NCBI RefSeq assembly: GCF_001310085.1
Contig: NZ_CP012643.1
Span: forward strand, 465,001-529,000
Reading direction: 5' to 3'
Origin: Rufibacter tibetensis
GTDB taxonomy: Bacteria > Bacteroidota > Bacteroidia > Cytophagales > Hymenobacteraceae
DNA length: 64,000 nt
The notes below the pieces were generated by a model, which worked only from the letters and a program-made list of their open reading frames with translations, made no database searches and had not been told where the DNA came from. A program made the translations under genes and the position numbers. Below, one piece after another: positions 62,318 to 64,000 of this stretch (positions within the stretch are counted from its first letter, which is position 1; each line of letters opens with the position of its first letter).

Positions 62318-64000
62318 ATGAAACCAAATATCTGGCAATGGCTCCTGCTGGTCCTGTTGTGGCCCTCGCTTGTTGCCTCTGCCCAAACCCTTTCAGATTC
62401 GGCCTACATTCGGGAAAACTACACTAAAACGGAGCACCAGATTGCCATGCGTGATGGCACCAAGCTTTTTACCGTGGTGTATGCCCCTAAAAACAAAAGC
62501 CAGAAGTACCCCATCATGCTCAGCCGTACGCCTTATTCCGCGGGTCCGTACGGGGCAGACAAATACAAAACGGTGCTCGGCCCCTCTACAGACATGATGC
62601 GTGAAGGCTACATCTTTGCTTACCAGGATGTGCGCGGCAAGTTCATGAGCGAAGGCGAGTTTGTGAACATGCGTCCGCAGATTGCGAAGAAAGGCAAGAA
62701 AGACATTGACGAAAGCACCGATACCTATGACGCCATTGCCTGGCTTGTGAAGAACGTGCCCAACAACAACGGCCGCGTGGGCCAGTGGGGCATCTCGTAC
62801 CCCGGCTATTACACCACCGTAGGATTGCTCAGCAACCACCCTGCCCTGAAAGCCTCTTCACCGCAGGCGCCAGTCACTGATTGGTTCTGGGACGATTTCC
62901 ACCACCATGGTGCTTTTTTCCTGCCGCACGCCTTCAACTTCTTGGCTTCGTTCGGGCAGCCGCGTCCGCAGCCGTCGCCTACCGGTGCCCCGCGTTTCAA
63001 CCACGGCACGCCGGACGGCTATGAGTTCTTCATGCACATGGGTCCGTTGTCAAACGCCAATGCGCTATACCTGAAAAATAATGTGGCCTTCTGGAACGAC
63101 ATCGTGCAGCATCCTAACTATGACTCTTTCTGGCAAGCCATGAACATCAGGCCGCACCTGAAAAACATCAAGCCTGCTGTGATGACCGTAGGCGGGTGGT
63201 TTGACGCCGAAAACCTGTTCGGGGCGTTAGAGACGTACAAGACCCTTGAGAAAAACAACCCCAACACGTACAACACCATTGTGATGGGACCTTGGTTTCA
63301 CGGCGGCTGGGCGCGCTCTACCGGCGAAAACCTAGGCAAAGTTTCCTTCCGTCAGAATACCTCTGAGTTCTACCGGCCTAACATAGAAGCCAAGTTCTTC
63401 CGTCATTACCTGAAGGAAAACGGTAAAGGAACTCCGGCCCTGCCTGAGGCCTATATGTTCAACACCGGTGCAAACCAATGGCGTGAATTTGCTGCTTGGC
63501 CCCCTAAAAACACCCAGGAACGTCTGCTGTACTTCGGGGCGAACGGAAAACTCAGCTTCGAGAAACCTGCCGCCGGTGGCACTGGCTTTGACGAGTTCAT
63601 CAGTGATCCAGACAAACCAGTACCGTTCTCTGAGGAAACTACCGTAGGCATGACCCGCGAGTACATGACCGACGACCAGCGTTTCGCTAGCCGCAGACCA
63701 GACGTGTTGGTATATCAGACCGATGTATTGACCGAAGACATCACCCTGGCAGGCGAAATTCTATCGGCCCTTAACATTTCCACCACTGGTTCAGATGCAG
63801 ACTGGGTAGTGAAACTGATTGACGTGTATCCAGACACCGCCCGGCAGAACGCCCACAATCCAGCCTCGGTGAAGATGGGAGGCTACCAGCAGATGGTGCG
63901 CAGTGAGGTATTGCGCGGCCGCTTTAGAAACAGTTATGAAAAACCAGAGCCTTTCACGCCCAACCAGGTAACCGCTGTGAATGTGCCGTTACAGGATGTG
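62318..64000 (+). CDS. CocE/NonD-family serine hydrolase, C-terminus outside window
   Basis: The first 561 residues of a secreted X-Pro dipeptidyl-peptidase/cocaine-esterase-like enzyme. Signal peptide about 1-22 (ends ASAQ). The alpha/beta-hydrolase core starts with MRDGTKLFTVVYAPK and SRTPYSAGPYG; YQDVRGKFMSEGEF follows; the nucleophile elbow is GISYPGY; VGGWFDAEN gives the likely Asp region and MGPWFHGGW the His. A C-terminal jelly-roll starts near 440. The family is about 620-640 residues, so some 70 are missing. Related alpha-amino acid ester hydrolases act on amino-acid esters and beta-lactams; the substrate here is open. The frame has no stop before base 64000. Confidence 0.93.
   Translation, partial: MKPNIWQWLLLVLLWPSLVASAQTLSDSAYIRENYTKTEHQIAMRDGTKLFTVVYAPKNKSQKYPIMLSRTPYSAGPYGADKYKTVLGPSTDMMREGYIFAYQDVRGKFMSEGEFVNMRPQIAKKGKKDIDESTDTYDAIAWLVKNVPNNNGRVGQWGISYPGYYTTVGLLSNHPALKASSPQAPVTDWFWDDFHHHGAFFLPHAFNFLASFGQPRPQPSPTGAPRFNHGTPDGYEFFMHMGPLSNANALYLKNNVAFWNDIVQHPNYDSFWQAMNIRPHLKNIKPAVMTVGGWFDAENLFGALETYKTLEKNNPNTYNTIVMGPWFHGGWARSTGENLGKVSFRQNTSEFYRPNIEAKFFRHYLKENGKGTPALPEAYMFNTGANQWREFAAWPPKNTQERLLYFGANGKLSFEKPAAGGTGFDEFISDPDKPVPFSEETTVGMTREYMTDDQRFASRRPDVLVYQTDVLTEDITLAGEILSALNISTTGSDADWVVKLIDVYPDTARQNAHNPASVKMGGYQQMVRSEVLRGRFRNSYEKPEPFTPNQVTAVNVPLQDV

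Noticed and set aside
1..64000. CRISPR array
   Set aside because: No series of regularly spaced short repeats was seen anywhere in the window.

Overview
The window reads as a chromosomal segment of a Bacteroidota bacterium, order Cytophagales, probably family Hymenobacteraceae (Rufibacter/Pontibacter-like; this placement is inference). The support is: promoters of the Bacteroidota type (TTTG, 19-21 bases, TAnnTTTG) before several genes, almost no Shine-Dalgarno sites, alternative complex III fused to a caa3-type oxidase operon, a type IX secretion PorP/SprF protein with a gliding-type C-terminal domain protein, and lipid A genes. The first base lies inside purA and the last base lies inside a CocE/NonD hydrolase, so both end genes are partial.

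Layout. 1-1459 (minus): Fur-family regulator, STAS protein and purA, tightly overlapped. 1980-5171: an outer-membrane barrel protein converging on a bifunctional (p)ppGpp synthetase/hydrolase. 5324-9464 (plus): tRNA-Leu(UAG), trigger factor, ClpP, ClpX, a protein folding and proteolysis block. 9555-13222 (minus): lpxB, then a vitamin B12/iron-type ABC binding protein and permease coupled to a 6-pyruvoyl-tetrahydropterin synthase-like enzyme. 13489-15840 (plus): heptose epimerase HldD, an orphan FRG-domain protein and a DUF2007 protein. 16080-23353 (minus): a 1240-residue membrane histidine kinase overlapping a 1184-residue predicted outer-membrane protein.

23513-40429 (minus) is the respiratory core: actA-B-C-D-E-F (alternative complex III), oxidase subunits II and I, heme A synthase, heme O synthase, two subunit III proteins, subunit IV, SCO1, DUF420, a small CxxC protein, and at the end a decayed DUF983 gene that I reconstruct as a pseudogene. 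A full consensus promoter stands before actA. Electrons would pass from menaquinol through ActB/ActC to the ActA and ActE hemes and on to CuA of subunit II. 41517-42588 (plus): rpsF-rpsR-rplI, with strong Shine-Dalgarno sites before rpsR and rplI only. 42783-49830 (plus): HAD phosphatase, GSCFA protein, a thioredoxin-like/glycosidase-like protein, a small secreted protein and PriA.

49831-55930 is the most unusual part. It holds a palindromic MITE-like repeat, a secreted cupin-like protein, and a PorP/SprF plus lectin-like adhesin pair bracketed by two direct copies of an apparently unannotated small RNA gene. The two copies share a promoter region and an identical 57-base 3' end with terminator, but have different 5' bodies. 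55574-64000: Rieske protein, PQQ-type sugar dehydrogenase with a cytochrome c domain, M14 peptidase, a lipoprotein with YD-like repeats, a PepSY membrane protein and the partial CocE/NonD hydrolase. I saw no CRISPR array, rRNA, prophage or insertion sequence.
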